Below, in pieces: positions 15,714 to 26,716 of a stretch of DNA of 27,305 nucleotides. The stretch's first letter is position 1; each line of letters opens with the position of its first letter. The stretch is from an uncultured Formosa sp. (lineage in GTDB: Bacteria > Bacteroidota > Bacteroidia > Flavobacteriales > Flavobacteriaceae). The DNA lies in assembly GCA_902516685.1 (NCBI GenBank), contig CABXZJ010000007.1, forward strand, positions 12,501 to 39,805, read 5' to 3'. Both the position numbers and the translations under genes were made by a program. The notes beneath the pieces are model-generated. The model saw only the letters and a list, made by a program, of their open reading frames with translations, was not told the DNA's origin and ran no database searches.

Positions 15714-16559
15714 ATGAAATTAAAAGAATTAAAAAATTATTTCCACAATGAATTAAAATTATATTCTAAATCAGAGCGACAAAGTTTTTTTTTAATACTG
15801 TGTGAAACTTATCTTAATTTGAAACCTCACCAAATAGTATTGAATTATGAAATGCAAGTTTTGGAGACATTATTCAAATCATTTGAAAGTGTATTAATTA
15901 GGCTACAACAAAATGAGCCAATCCAGTATATATTAGGGACAAGTTGTTTTTTTGGTTTAGAATTTTTAGTTACTCCGTCAGTTCTAATTCCTCGTCCAGA
16001 AACTGAGGAGCTTGTTGCGTGGGTACTTAAGCATTACAATAAATCCAAAAGCTTAAGAATTTTGGAATTGGGAACAGGTTCTGGATGTGTAGCAATAACC
16101 CTGGCGAAGGAATTTCCAAATGCTCACGTCTATGCTATGGATATTAGTTTTGAAGCTTTGAAAGTTGCTCGTGCTAATGCTCAAAAAAACCAAGTTGACA
16201 TTACTTTTTTTAAAGGCGATATATTAAATTTCAACTCACCACACAAAGACTTTGATATTGTAATTTCTAATCCTCCATATATTTGTAAAAAAGAAGAATT
16301 TAAAATGGCTCAAAATGTTACAGATTTTGAACCTCATTTAGCATTATTTGTGGATGATAATTCTCCTTTAATTTTTTATGATGCTATTAAAAAAATAATA
16401 TCCTTAATTTTAAATTTAAATGGTTTATGTTTTTTAGAAATAAATGAATCTTATGGGCTAGATATTATTCAACTTTATGGTTGTTCAGATTTTAAAAATT
16501 TAGTTTTAAAAAAAGATAGTTTTGGTAAAGATCGCATGGTAAAAATTGAGAAAAAATAA
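15714..16559 (+). CDS. prmC: Peptide chain release factor N5-glutamine methyltransferase
   Basis: A 281-residue SAM-dependent enzyme that methylates the Gln of the GGQ motif in release factors RF1 and RF2. The N-terminal helical domain (MKLKELKNYFHNEL onward) ends in QYILGTSCFFGLEF, with IPRPETEELV (the family's VLIPRPETE). The Rossmann domain has ILELGTGSGCVAITLAKEFP (SAM loop LELGTGSG), VYAMDIS and the catalytic NPPY motif in DIVISNPPYICKKE, followed by a typical EPHLALF. The start at 15714 is preferred: the frame is open for another 28 codons upstream, from a TTG, but those residues resemble the C-terminus of the decayed GNAT and not PrmC. It is followed by ligA after 55 bp in the same direction. 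Confidence 0.95.
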   Translation: MKLKELKNYFHNELKLYSKSERQSFFLILCETYLNLKPHQIVLNYEMQVLETLFKSFESVLIRLQQNEPIQYILGTSCFFGLEFLVTPSVLIPRPETEELVAWVLKHYNKSKSLRILELGTGSGCVAITLAKEFPNAHVYAMDISFEALKVARANAQKNQVDITFFKGDILNFNSPHKDFDIVISNPPYICKKEEFKMAQNVTDFEPHLALFVDDNSPLIFYDAIKKIISLILNLNGLCFLEINESYGLDIIQLYGCSDFKNLVLKKDSFGKDRMVKIEKK

Positions 16560-16605
16560 TACTTATTAACTAATTTTTACCACCTTTTTTATATGAATTT
16601 AGTAA

Positions 16606-19507
<2,902 letters not shown>

Positions 19508-19509
19508 AA

Positions 19510-20265
19510 CTATTTTGTGTATTTAAAGCGTGAATCCCGTTTAAGTTTTAATGTGTCTTTTGTAGTAAAATAGTCAATTAAAATAGATCTAATTTTATAG
19601 TTTTGTTTGTGAAATGTATCACTTTTTTTAAAAAAATCCATTCTGTCCCCTCCATTAAATAGGTAATCACTTGTGGCAACGTTGTAGATTTTATTACTAT
19701 CTATTGTCTGTCCTTGTATACTTAGTTTCTCAAGAACACCTTTTCTTGAAATTTGAATTTTCATTCCCGAAATTGGATGAGCAATTTTAGAGGAGGATAA
19801 ATAATTAATCATATCCAATATAACTGAACCACGTATTTGTGCAATAATAACTTTATTTTCAAATGGCATGATATTGAATGCGGTTTCTTTAAGTACTGGA
19901 CCTTTTGGTAAGGGTGCTCTAATACCACCATGATTTAGTAATACTATATCTAGATTTAAATTATATTGTTGTTTTATAATTGGTGATGTGAATTCAAAAA
20001 CAGCATCAGCTATCATATTTCCGATTGCAGTATTTAATTCGCCATCTGATTTTTCATGAGTTTCAGTTGAATAACACAAAAACTCGTTCATAGAGTTTTT
20101 TAAATTCTTTTTGTAGGGTTTTATAAAATCATTAATTTCAGATTTTGGATTCAAATACTCACTTATGGAAATTTTCTCTCCTTTGAATTTTTTAATGCCA
20201 TCGGCTTGGTTACAAGACGAAAACAAAAAAATTAGAATAAGGATTTTAATGAAATTAAGCCTCAT
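19510..20265 (-). CDS. 5'-nucleotidase C-terminal-domain lipoprotein
   Basis: A 251-residue lipoprotein (signal MRLNFIKILILIFLFSSC, Cys18) carrying the substrate-specificity domain of UshA-like nucleotidases. Motifs are GELNTAIGNMIADA, LLNHGGIRAPLPKGPV, FNIMPFENKVI, YNVATSDYLFNGGDRMDFF. It has no metallophosphatase motifs. It is transcribed first, with the catalytic-domain gene starting 2 bp after its stop, so the normally fused two-domain enzyme is made as two separately exported chains. Each has its own signal peptide (Sec lipoprotein here, Tat for the partner). Split arrangements like this occur in other Flavobacteriaceae as far as I recall. The domain supplies the aromatic stacking site for the nucleobase in characterised enzymes. 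Confidence 0.9.
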   Translation of the reverse strand: MRLNFIKILILIFLFSSCNQADGIKKFKGEKISISEYLNPKSEINDFIKPYKKNLKNSMNEFLCYSTETHEKSDGELNTAIGNMIADAVFEFTSPIIKQQYNLNLDIVLLNHGGIRAPLPKGPVLKETAFNIMPFENKVIIAQIRGSVILDMINYLSSSKIAHPISGMKIQISRKGVLEKLSIQGQTIDSNKIYNVATSDYLFNGGDRMDFFKKSDTFHKQNYKIRSILIDYFTTKDTLKLKRDSRFKYTK

Positions 20266-20271
20266 TTATAT

Positions 20272-20279
20272 TAACTTTG
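20272..20279 (+). promoter_or_regulatory. Predicted -7 box for the DUF6913-dapA transcript
   Basis: TAACTTTG fits TAnnTTTG and lies 17 bp before the ATG at 20297, giving a leader of about 12 nt. No clear -33 box is visible. Confidence 0.45.
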
Positions 20280-20296
20280 TTTTAGATTAAAGGTAC

Positions 20297-20815
20297 ATGT
20301 TTTTTAAACGAATTAAAGCGAAAACTTCTCAAAAATTTTTGACGACAGTCTTAAATTCTAGGACAAAAAATTTTAAATCAGGAAGAATACAATCTGTTGG
20401 AATAATTTTTGATTATAATATTTTTCACGATTACGATTTTTTTAAACTAATGTTTACTGACTTGGGTTTAAGCATAAATAGTTTAAAATTTATTTCATTA
20501 ATAGACTCTGAATCAAATAAACCAAATAGCTGGGATGCATTTTACAGTGGAGATAATTTTGACTGGTTAGGTCATTATAAAAATTATGAGGTGAACGAAT
20601 TTGTAAATTTTCATTTTGATATGCTCATAAGCTATTACAAGCCGAATTCTTACGAGTTAAATATCGTTACAGCCATGTCTAAAGCAAACCTTAAAGTTGG
20701 GTTGTCTTCAGAAGATAAACGCTTACACGACTTGATTTTAGATATTAATCCAAAGGATATCAATACTTTTAAAATCGAACTCATAAAATATCTAAAAACT
20801 CTCAAAAAAATTTAA
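20297..20815 (+). CDS. DUF6913 family protein
   Basis: A 172-residue protein without signal peptide or membrane segment. It starts with a basic stretch (MFFKRIKAKTSQKFL) and contains a Phe/Tyr/Asp-rich central part (VGIIFDYNIFHDYDFFKLM, NSWDAFYSGDNFDWLGHYKNYEVNEF with the separate motif FHFDMLISYY) and a Lys-rich end. It matches the family DUF6913, which in Flavobacteria is regularly encoded directly before dapA. No catalytic motif is recognisable and the function is unknown. The stop codon abuts the dapA start (TAA then ATG), so translation is probably coupled. The constant company of dapA hints at a link to lysine/DAP supply or simply shared regulation. Confidence 0.75.
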   Translation: MFFKRIKAKTSQKFLTTVLNSRTKNFKSGRIQSVGIIFDYNIFHDYDFFKLMFTDLGLSINSLKFISLIDSESNKPNSWDAFYSGDNFDWLGHYKNYEVNEFVNFHFDMLISYYKPNSYELNIVTAMSKANLKVGLSSEDKRLHDLILDINPKDINTFKIELIKYLKTLKKI

Positions 20816-21709
20816 ATGAATGCATTAATAGGTATGGGGGTTGCATTAATTACACCATTTAAAGACAATGGAAATGTAGACCACAAAGCATTAGCAAAAA
20901 TTGTAGAGTTTAATATCAATAATGGTGCAGATTATTTGGTAATAAGTGGAACAACTGGAGAAAGCGCAACAATTACCAACAATGAGAAAAATGATATTAT
21001 AAAAACCACATCGAAAGTTAACAATGGACGTTTGCCAATGGTTATCGGAATTGGGGGTAATAATACTGCAGCTGTTATTGATGAATTAAAAAATACAGAT
21101 TTGTCTTTATTTACAGCTGTATTATCTGTGTCTCCTTATTATAATAAGCCTACCCAAGAAGGGTTTTATCAACATTTTAAGGCTGTTGCTGAAGCCACTT
21201 CAGTTCCTCTAATTTTATACAATGTTCCTGGGCGAACAGCGAAAAATATGGAGCCTGAGACAGTGCTAAAACTAGCAAGGGAAGTTAAAAATATCATTGC
21301 AATCAAAGAGGCAGGAAATGATCCATCTCAATATAGTCTATTACTTAAAAATAAACCCGATGACTTTTTGGTAATTTCTGGAGATGATGATTTGGTTTTA
21401 GATGTTGTTTTGGAAGGTGGCGCAGGAGTTATTTCGGTTATTGGACAAGCTTTAGTGAATGACTTTTCAAAAATGATCCAATATGGACTGAAAGGTAAAC
21501 GAAAAAAAGCCAAGTTGATTGAGGAGCGTTTATTACCACTTATTAAACTTATTTTTGAAGAAAATAATCCTGCAGGAATTAAAACTGTTCTTAATCAGTT
21601 AGATTTTTGCAATGATAATGTTCGATTACCATTGGTTTCAACATCACATGAATTGAAATTAAAAATTATAAATACCTTAAAATCGTTAAATATTAATAGG
21701 GCCTTGTAA
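20816..21709 (+). CDS. dapA: 4-hydroxy-tetrahydrodipicolinate synthase
   Basis: A 297-residue (beta/alpha)8 aldolase that condenses pyruvate with aspartate semialdehyde, the first committed step of the lysine/DAP pathway. The Schiff-base Lys164 is in IIAIKEAGND. Tyr135 and Arg140 are in LILYNVPGRT, and the pyruvate-binding SGTTGES motif is at about 44-50 (SGTTGESATITNNE). SPYYNKPTQEG and VISGDDD are also typical, and the length is standard. It follows the DUF6913 gene with no intervening base. dapF, a later enzyme of the pathway, is in the same window but in a separate operon. No lysine riboswitch or other leader is visible. Confidence 0.97.
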   Translation: MNALIGMGVALITPFKDNGNVDHKALAKIVEFNINNGADYLVISGTTGESATITNNEKNDIIKTTSKVNNGRLPMVIGIGGNNTAAVIDELKNTDLSLFTAVLSVSPYYNKPTQEGFYQHFKAVAEATSVPLILYNVPGRTAKNMEPETVLKLAREVKNIIAIKEAGNDPSQYSLLLKNKPDDFLVISGDDDLVLDVVLEGGAGVISVIGQALVNDFSKMIQYGLKGKRKKAKLIEERLLPLIKLIFEENNPAGIKTVLNQLDFCNDNVRLPLVSTSHELKLKIINTLKSLNINRAL

Positions 21710-21743
21710 TAATATTAGTTTTTTATTATCCGTTAAAAAAATG

Positions 21744-21751
21744 TATTTTTG
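21744..21751 (+). promoter_or_regulatory. Predicted -7 box for the bamD-rpoZ-coaBC-DUF4835-recN operon
   Basis: TATTTTTG fits TAnnTTTG and lies 18 bp before the bamD ATG. A T-rich stretch sits 19 bp upstream in place of a clear TTG. The five following genes are spaced by -8 to +8 bp, so this may be their only promoter. Confidence 0.5.
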
Positions 21752-21769
21752 TTCGCATTTTAGAATAAT

Positions 21770-22582
21770 ATGAGATATAAATTATTTGTTCTGAGTTTAT
21801 CAATTTTATTTTGCTACTGTAGTGAATACCAGCGTGTGCTTAAAGATGAAGACATTTCTGCTAAATTTAAAATGGGTACAGAGCTTTATGAAAATGGTAA
21901 ATTTGACAAAGCAAATAGAATTTTTTTACAAATCGTACCAAAATATCGTGGTAAACCGCAAGCAGAAAAATTAATGTACATGCATTCCAAAGCATATTAT
22001 GAAACTCAAGATTTTTATACTGCTAACTATAAAATGGAACAATTTGTTGAGTCATACCCTAAAAGCGAACGAGTTGATGAGATTGCATATTTAGGTGCTG
22101 AAAGTTATTATTATTTAGCTCCCTTATTTTCTAAAGATCAAACAGAGACTAATGATGCTATTGAAAAACTGCAAGAGTTTATAAATCGATTTCCAGAATC
22201 AAAATATTTTGAAAAGGCTAATTCTCTAGTTCAAGAATTGGATTTGAGGCTGGAGAGAAAAGCTTATGAAATTGCATTACAATACAATAAAACAGGCCCA
22301 TTTCACAGAGATTATAATTCTGCTATAACTGCTTTTAATAATTTCCTTGATTCTTATCCAGGCTCTGTCTTTAAGGAAGATGCTTTGTATTACAAGTTTG
22401 ATTCTGCTTATAAATTGGCAATCAACAGCGTTGAAAGAAAGAAAGATGAAAGAACTGAAAAAGCTCTTAAATATTATAGAAGTCTTATTCGTAACTTTCC
22501 TCAAACAAAATACATTAATAAATTATCTCTTATGCATGAGGAATTACAAAACATTAAAAATAATTTAATATCAAAAAGTTAA
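21770..22582 (+). CDS. bamD: Outer-membrane assembly lipoprotein BamD
   Basis: A 270-residue lipoprotein of the BAM complex, which inserts beta-barrel proteins into the outer membrane. The signal peptide ends at the Cys in FCYCSEYQRVLK, and the family's Cys-SEYQ-x-VLK start fixes the lipidated residue. Five TPR-like repeats follow: GTELYENGKFDKANRIFLQI, HSKAYYETQDFYTANYKMEQF, the segment with AESYYYLAP, AITAFNNFLDSYPGS, and ALKYYRSLIRNFPQTKY. This layout and length are standard for BamD (YfiO). It is first in a tightly packed operon and ends 5 bp before rpoZ. It serves the TonB receptor and other barrels of this cell. Confidence 0.95.
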   Translation: MRYKLFVLSLSILFCYCSEYQRVLKDEDISAKFKMGTELYENGKFDKANRIFLQIVPKYRGKPQAEKLMYMHSKAYYETQDFYTANYKMEQFVESYPKSERVDEIAYLGAESYYYLAPLFSKDQTETNDAIEKLQEFINRFPESKYFEKANSLVQELDLRLERKAYEIALQYNKTGPFHRDYNSAITAFNNFLDSYPGSVFKEDALYYKFDSAYKLAINSVERKKDERTEKALKYYRSLIRNFPQTKYINKLSLMHEELQNIKNNLISKS

Positions 22583-22587
22583 GAACT

Positions 22588-22911
22588 ATGGATTTAAAAA
22601 AAGTTAAAGCACCACTGACATCAGTTACTTATAATCGTAATAAAATCGATGCACCTACAGAAAATATATACGAAGCAATATCTGCTATTTCAAAGCGTGC
22701 TGAGCAAATAAACACTGATATTCGAAAAGAATTAATAGATAAGCTTGAAGAATTTGCAACTTACAACGACAGCTTGGAAGAAGTTTTTGAAAATAAAGAG
22801 CAAATAGAAGTTTCCAAATTTTATGAACGTCTACCAAAACCCCACGCGATAGCTGTTCAAGAATGGTTAGATAATAAAATTCATCATAGAAGACCATCTG
22901 ATGATTCTTAA
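22588..22911 (+). CDS. rpoZ: DNA-directed RNA polymerase omega subunit (Rpb6-like, Bacteroidota type)
   Basis: A 107-residue cytoplasmic protein. The conserved parts are MDLKKVKAPLTSVTYNRN, PTENIYEAISAISKRAEQIN, LIDKLEEFATYND, SLEEVFENKEQIEVSKFYE and RLPKPHAIAVQEWLDNKI. The NIYEAISAISKRAEQIN helix corresponds to the RPB6/omega motif that clasps the C-terminus of the beta' subunit. Bacteroidota omega is longer and more divergent than in E. coli and is often annotated only as an Rpb6-like protein. It lies 5 bp after bamD and 8 bp before coaBC. The bamD-rpoZ-coaBC order is conserved in Flavobacteria, which supports the call. Confidence 0.9.
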   Translation: MDLKKVKAPLTSVTYNRNKIDAPTENIYEAISAISKRAEQINTDIRKELIDKLEEFATYNDSLEEVFENKEQIEVSKFYERLPKPHAIAVQEWLDNKIHHRRPSDDS

Positions 22912-22919
22912 AAAATAAA

Positions 22920-24131
22920 ATGTCTATTTTAAGTGGTAAACATATCATTCTTGGTATTACAGCTGGTATTGCCGCTTATAAATCCGCTTTATTAGTCCGA
23001 TTATTTATTAAAGCTGGTGCAGACGTCAGAGTTATAATGACTCCTGCAGCCAAAGATTTTGTCACCCCATTAACCCTATCAACCCTATCAAACAGTCCTG
23101 TAATTTCTGAATTTACGGATACTGATGAAGAGAACGCTATTTGGAATAATCACGTTGAATTAGGTCTTTGGGCTGATTTGTTTGTTATTGCTCCTGCAAC
23201 GGCAAATACACTTTCCAAAATGGTAAGTGGTAATAGTGATAATTTTTTAGTTGCTACATATTTATCTGCCAAATGTCCAGTATATTTTGCACCTGCAATG
23301 GATTTAGATATGTACAAACATTCTTCAACTCAAAAATCATTAAAAACACTCCAATCATATGGAAATATTTTAATTCCTGCAGAACATGGTGAATTAGCCA
23401 GTGGTCTTTTTGGTATGGGGCGAATGGCTGAGCCTAAAGCTATTTTAAATACAATAGAAAAACATGTTTTGAACGGATTACCACTATATGGTAAAAAAAT
23501 ACTAATTACCGCAGGCCCAACATATGAATCTATTGATCCAGTTCGCTTTATTGGGAATCATTCTTCAGGAAAGATGGGTATAGAACTGTCAAACAGCGCA
23601 GCAAGGCAAGGAGCTCAGGTTATTTTGGTAAATGGCCCAACACATTTTAAATCAGATTACAGTTCAGTTAAAACTATTCCTGTAATCAGTACAAAAGAAA
23701 TGTATGATGTAGTCCATAAACATTTTAGCTCTGTTGATATAGCAATTTTGTCAGCTGCAGTCGCAGATTTTAGACCAAAAAAAATATCTTTATCTAAAAT
23801 AAAAAAGAATTCTGACTCGCTATCTTTAGTGTTGGAGAAAACTGAAGATATTTTAGCCTCTATCGGTTCGATAAAAGAAAAGCAATTTTTAGTCGGATTT
23901 GCTTTAGAGAGTGATAATGAAATAACAAATGCAATAAAAAAATTAAAATCTAAGAATTTAGATTTAGTTATTTTAAATTCTTTAAGAGATTTAGGAGCAG
24001 GTTTTGGAGTGGCAACCAATAAAATTACTATCATTGATAAAGAATTAAATCAAATAGAATTTCAATTAAAATCTAAAGCAAAAGTTGCTGATGATATAAT
24101 TGATGAAATTGTAAAGAGGACATATGAGTAA
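22920..24131 (+). CDS. coaBC: Bifunctional phosphopantothenoylcysteine decarboxylase / phosphopantothenate-cysteine ligase
   Basis: A 403-residue two-domain coenzyme A enzyme. The N-terminal CoaC flavoprotein domain (about 1-185) decarboxylates 4'-phosphopantothenoylcysteine. It has GITAGIAAYKSALLVRLF, NNHVELGLWADLFVIAPATANTLSKM with its active-site His in NHVEL, PAMDLDMY, and the substrate-clamp segment GMGRMAEP. The C-terminal CoaB domain makes that substrate from phosphopantothenate, cysteine and a nucleotide. Its motifs are ILITAGPTYESIDPVRFIGNHSSGKMG (split at the ITAGPT and NHSSGKMG motifs), SAAVADFRPK and LVGFALES. The CoaC Cys known from E. coli (Cys158, in ACGxxGxGRM) is Ser161 here (LASG). 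The 3' end overlaps the DUF4835 gene by 8 bp. Confidence 0.95.
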   Translation: MSILSGKHIILGITAGIAAYKSALLVRLFIKAGADVRVIMTPAAKDFVTPLTLSTLSNSPVISEFTDTDEENAIWNNHVELGLWADLFVIAPATANTLSKMVSGNSDNFLVATYLSAKCPVYFAPAMDLDMYKHSSTQKSLKTLQSYGNILIPAEHGELASGLFGMGRMAEPKAILNTIEKHVLNGLPLYGKKILITAGPTYESIDPVRFIGNHSSGKMGIELSNSAARQGAQVILVNGPTHFKSDYSSVKTIPVISTKEMYDVVHKHFSSVDIAILSAAVADFRPKKISLSKIKKNSDSLSLVLEKTEDILASIGSIKEKQFLVGFALESDNEITNAIKKLKSKNLDLVILNSLRDLGAGFGVATNKITIIDKELNQIEFQLKSKAKVADDIIDEIVKRTYE

Positions 24132-25017
24132 ATATATATTTTTTTCAATCTTTTTGACATTTATTAATTTTGTTAATGCACAAGAACTTAATTGTAATTT
24201 AGTAGTAAATGCACAACAAACTGGCAATGAAAATGTACAAGTTTTTAAAACTCTTGAAAAACAACTTTCGGAGTTCGTGAATAACACTCGTTGGACGAAA
24301 ATGATATTTAAAAACCAAGAACGTATCGATTGTAGTATGTTTATAACAATTCAAAATTATTCGTCTGATAGCTTTCAAGCATCCATTCAAGTGCAATCTG
24401 CCAGGCCTGTTCACAACTCCAGTTACAGCACAACAGTTTATAATTTTAATGATAAAGATTTTAATTTTAAGTATTTGGAATATCAAAACTTAAATTTCAG
24501 TGAACAGCAATTTGAATCTAATTTAATTTCTGTAATTGCCTTTCATGTTTACATGATTTTAGGAATGGATGCTGATTCATTTGAACTTAATGGTGGTCAA
24601 AGCTACTATGAGCAAGCCCGAGATATTGCTAATTACTCTCAGCGTGGAAATTCAATTGGATGGGACCCACCAAAAGGTGGTGACCAGACTCGAAGAGTTT
24701 TAATTGATCAAATACTTTCTCAAACATATAGTGAATACCGTCTGGTATTATATCAGTACCATCGATTGGGATTAGATTTGATGTCAACCAATGTAAAGGA
24801 TAGCAAAATTGCAATTGGAAGGACGATAAATAATTTTCAAAATTTACACAATCGTAGGCCTAATTCATTTATTTCACGCGTATTTTTTGATGCAAAAGCT
24901 AATGAGATTACTGATATTTTTAGTTCAGGACCCAGTGTTAAAATCACAGATTTAGTTTCTACACTCAATAAGGTGGCTCCGATTCATTCAAAAAAGTGGC
25001 AAAAAATTAAATTTTAA
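24124..25017 (+). CDS. DUF4835 family secreted protein (possibly type IX secretion related)
   Basis: A 297-residue protein with a Sec signal peptide (MSKYIFFSIFLTFINFVNAQ, cleavage before or after the Gln near residue 20). The mature part begins ELNCNLVVNAQQTGNENVQVF and contains CSMFITIQNYSS, SARPVHNSSYSTTVYNF, FHVYMILGMDADSFELNGG, YYEQARDIANYSQ, GWDPPKGGDQTRRVLIDQIL and a conserved EYR-x-x-LYQYHRLGLD. This is the DUF4835 family of Bacteroidota, and its place between coaBC and recN is conserved. From memory some databases label the family PorD-like, linking it to type IX secretion. I cannot verify that from the sequence. It starts 8 bp before the coaBC stop and ends 3 bp before recN. Confidence 0.85.
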   Translation: MSKYIFFSIFLTFINFVNAQELNCNLVVNAQQTGNENVQVFKTLEKQLSEFVNNTRWTKMIFKNQERIDCSMFITIQNYSSDSFQASIQVQSARPVHNSSYSTTVYNFNDKDFNFKYLEYQNLNFSEQQFESNLISVIAFHVYMILGMDADSFELNGGQSYYEQARDIANYSQRGNSIGWDPPKGGDQTRRVLIDQILSQTYSEYRLVLYQYHRLGLDLMSTNVKDSKIAIGRTINNFQNLHNRRPNSFISRVFFDAKANEITDIFSSGPSVKITDLVSTLNKVAPIHSKKWQKIKF

Positions 25018-25020
25018 GCT

Positions 25021-26673
25021 TTGTTGACTAAACTACATATAAAAAATTATGCTCTAATTGAAGACCTTAAAGTAGACTTTAAGTCTGGATTGACTACAAT
25101 TACGGGAGAGACAGGTGCTGGTAAATCAATTTTATTAGGAGGTTTATCTTTAGTTTTGGGAAAACGAATAGATTTATCAAACATCAAAGATCCTAACAAG
25201 AAAAGTATTATTGAATGCATTTTTGATATAAATTTTTACAGTCTACAAACATTTTTTGACAAGTATGATTTGGAATATGACTCAGAAACTATAATTAGAA
25301 GAGAAATATTACCGTCAGGAAAATCAAGAGCTTTCGTAAATGATTCACCTGTTAAACTTACAATTCTTTCAGAACTTGGTTCTTTATTAATTGATATCCA
25401 TTCACAAAATGAAACACTTTCAATTACAACAGATTCTTACCAATTTGATATTGTTGATGCATTAGCTAAAACTAAATCTAATCTAAATAATTATGGTAAT
25501 TGCTTATTCAAACACAAGAAGCTAAAAAAAGATATTGAAAATCTAAAACTGGAGAAACAAAGCTCAATTAATGAATTTGATTATCATAGTTTTTTATTAA
25601 ACGAATTAATAGAGTCTAATGTGCTTGATATTGATTTTGAATTATTAGAATCTGAGTACAATTCCCTTTCTAATGTTGATTTAATACAAACTGAATTGTT
25701 CCAAGCTAAACAAATTTTAGACAATGATGAAATAGGGCTTAATGTTCAATTAATAGAATTAAAAAAACGAATGGCGAAGCTATGTAATACATCCATTGAG
25801 TATCTTCCAATTTCAGAGAGAGTTGAAAGTATTTCCATTGAATTAGATGATATTTTTAGTGAAATTGAATTTAAGTTAGATAATTTAGAATCCAACCCAA
25901 GCCGTTTAAGTGAAGTTGAATCTAAGCTAAAATTAATTCATAATTTATTCACAAAACATAATGTAGGATCCATTAAAGATTTAAATATAGTCTTTAAAGT
26001 ATTAAAAGAAAAAACATCAATAATTTCAGGTTTTGATAAACGGTTAGATGAATTAAATACCAACTTAGATCAGAATTTAATAAAATTAAATAATTACTCT
26101 AGTGAGATTTCAAAAAAGCGTTTATCTATTTTATCAAAGCTCGAGTCTAAACTTGATGTACTTTTACATTCACTTGGAATGCCTCATGCAAAGTTTAAAA
26201 TTAAAATTACCCCATCAGCTGACTTTCTAAATAACGGAAAAGACTTACTTTCTTTTGAGTTAAAATCTAACAAGGGTGGCTCATTTTTACCACTTAAGAA
26301 AGGAGTCTCTGGAGGAGAGCTTTCAAGAATTATGCTAGCTGTTAAGTATATTTTATCAAAACATCAGCAATTACCCACCATTATGTTTGATGAAATTGAT
26401 ACTGGGATTTCTGGAGAAATTTCAAATAAAATTGCATCTATCATGCAGGAAATGAGTCATTATATGCAAGTATTTACTATCACTCATTTGCCACAAATTG
26501 CAGCAAAAGGTGATTATCACTTTAAAGTTTTTAAGACAGAAAATGATACTACTACTATTACTCAATTAAAGCTTTTAGACAATGAAGAGCGTGTCAAAGA
26601 AATTGCTCAAATGTTGGATGGAAAACAAATTTCACAATCCGCTAGGGCACATGCACAACAGTTATTGAATTAG
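25021..26673 (+). CDS. recN: DNA repair protein RecN
   Basis: A 550-residue SMC-like ATPase that acts early in double-strand-break repair. The N-terminal half has LHIKNYALIEDLKVDF and Walker A GETGAGKS (residues 29-36), followed by DIHSQNE (Q-loop/HSQNE signature of RecN). The middle (about 150-370) is a shortened coiled coil rich in Glu, Lys, Leu and Asn. The C-terminal half has the ABC signature SGGELSRIMLAVK (about 431-443), Walker B IMFDEIDTGISGE (about 454-466), and THLPQIAAKGDYH. No ATG fits: the frame begins with TTG TTG at 25021, and either TTG gives the expected MLTKLHIKNY or MTKLHIKNY start. It is the last gene of the bamD operon. Confidence 0.95.
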   Translation: MLTKLHIKNYALIEDLKVDFKSGLTTITGETGAGKSILLGGLSLVLGKRIDLSNIKDPNKKSIIECIFDINFYSLQTFFDKYDLEYDSETIIRREILPSGKSRAFVNDSPVKLTILSELGSLLIDIHSQNETLSITTDSYQFDIVDALAKTKSNLNNYGNCLFKHKKLKKDIENLKLEKQSSINEFDYHSFLLNELIESNVLDIDFELLESEYNSLSNVDLIQTELFQAKQILDNDEIGLNVQLIELKKRMAKLCNTSIEYLPISERVESISIELDDIFSEIEFKLDNLESNPSRLSEVESKLKLIHNLFTKHNVGSIKDLNIVFKVLKEKTSIISGFDKRLDELNTNLDQNLIKLNNYSSEISKKRLSILSKLESKLDVLLHSLGMPHAKFKIKITPSADFLNNGKDLLSFELKSNKGGSFLPLKKGVSGGELSRIMLAVKYILSKHQQLPTIMFDEIDTGISGEISNKIASIMQEMSHYMQVFTITHLPQIAAKGDYHFKVFKTENDTTTITQLKLLDNEERVKEIAQMLDGKQISQSARAHAQQLLN

Positions 26674-26676
26674 TAT

Positions 26677-26684
26677 TATATTTG
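26677..26684 (+). promoter_or_regulatory. Predicted -7 box for fabI
   Basis: TATATTTG, a perfect TAnnTTTG match, lies just after the recN stop and 32 bp before the fabI ATG, giving a leader of about 28 nt. No -33 TTG is visible at the usual spacing. Confidence 0.5.
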
Positions 26685-26716
26685 TTTAAATAATCAAACC
26701 AACTAAAAAAGTGAAC

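Noticed and set aside
23064..23096. Tandem 9-bp repeat (ACCCTATCA twice) in coaBC
   Set aside because: It encodes the ordinary LTLSTLSNSPV segment of CoaC in frame and does not change the length.
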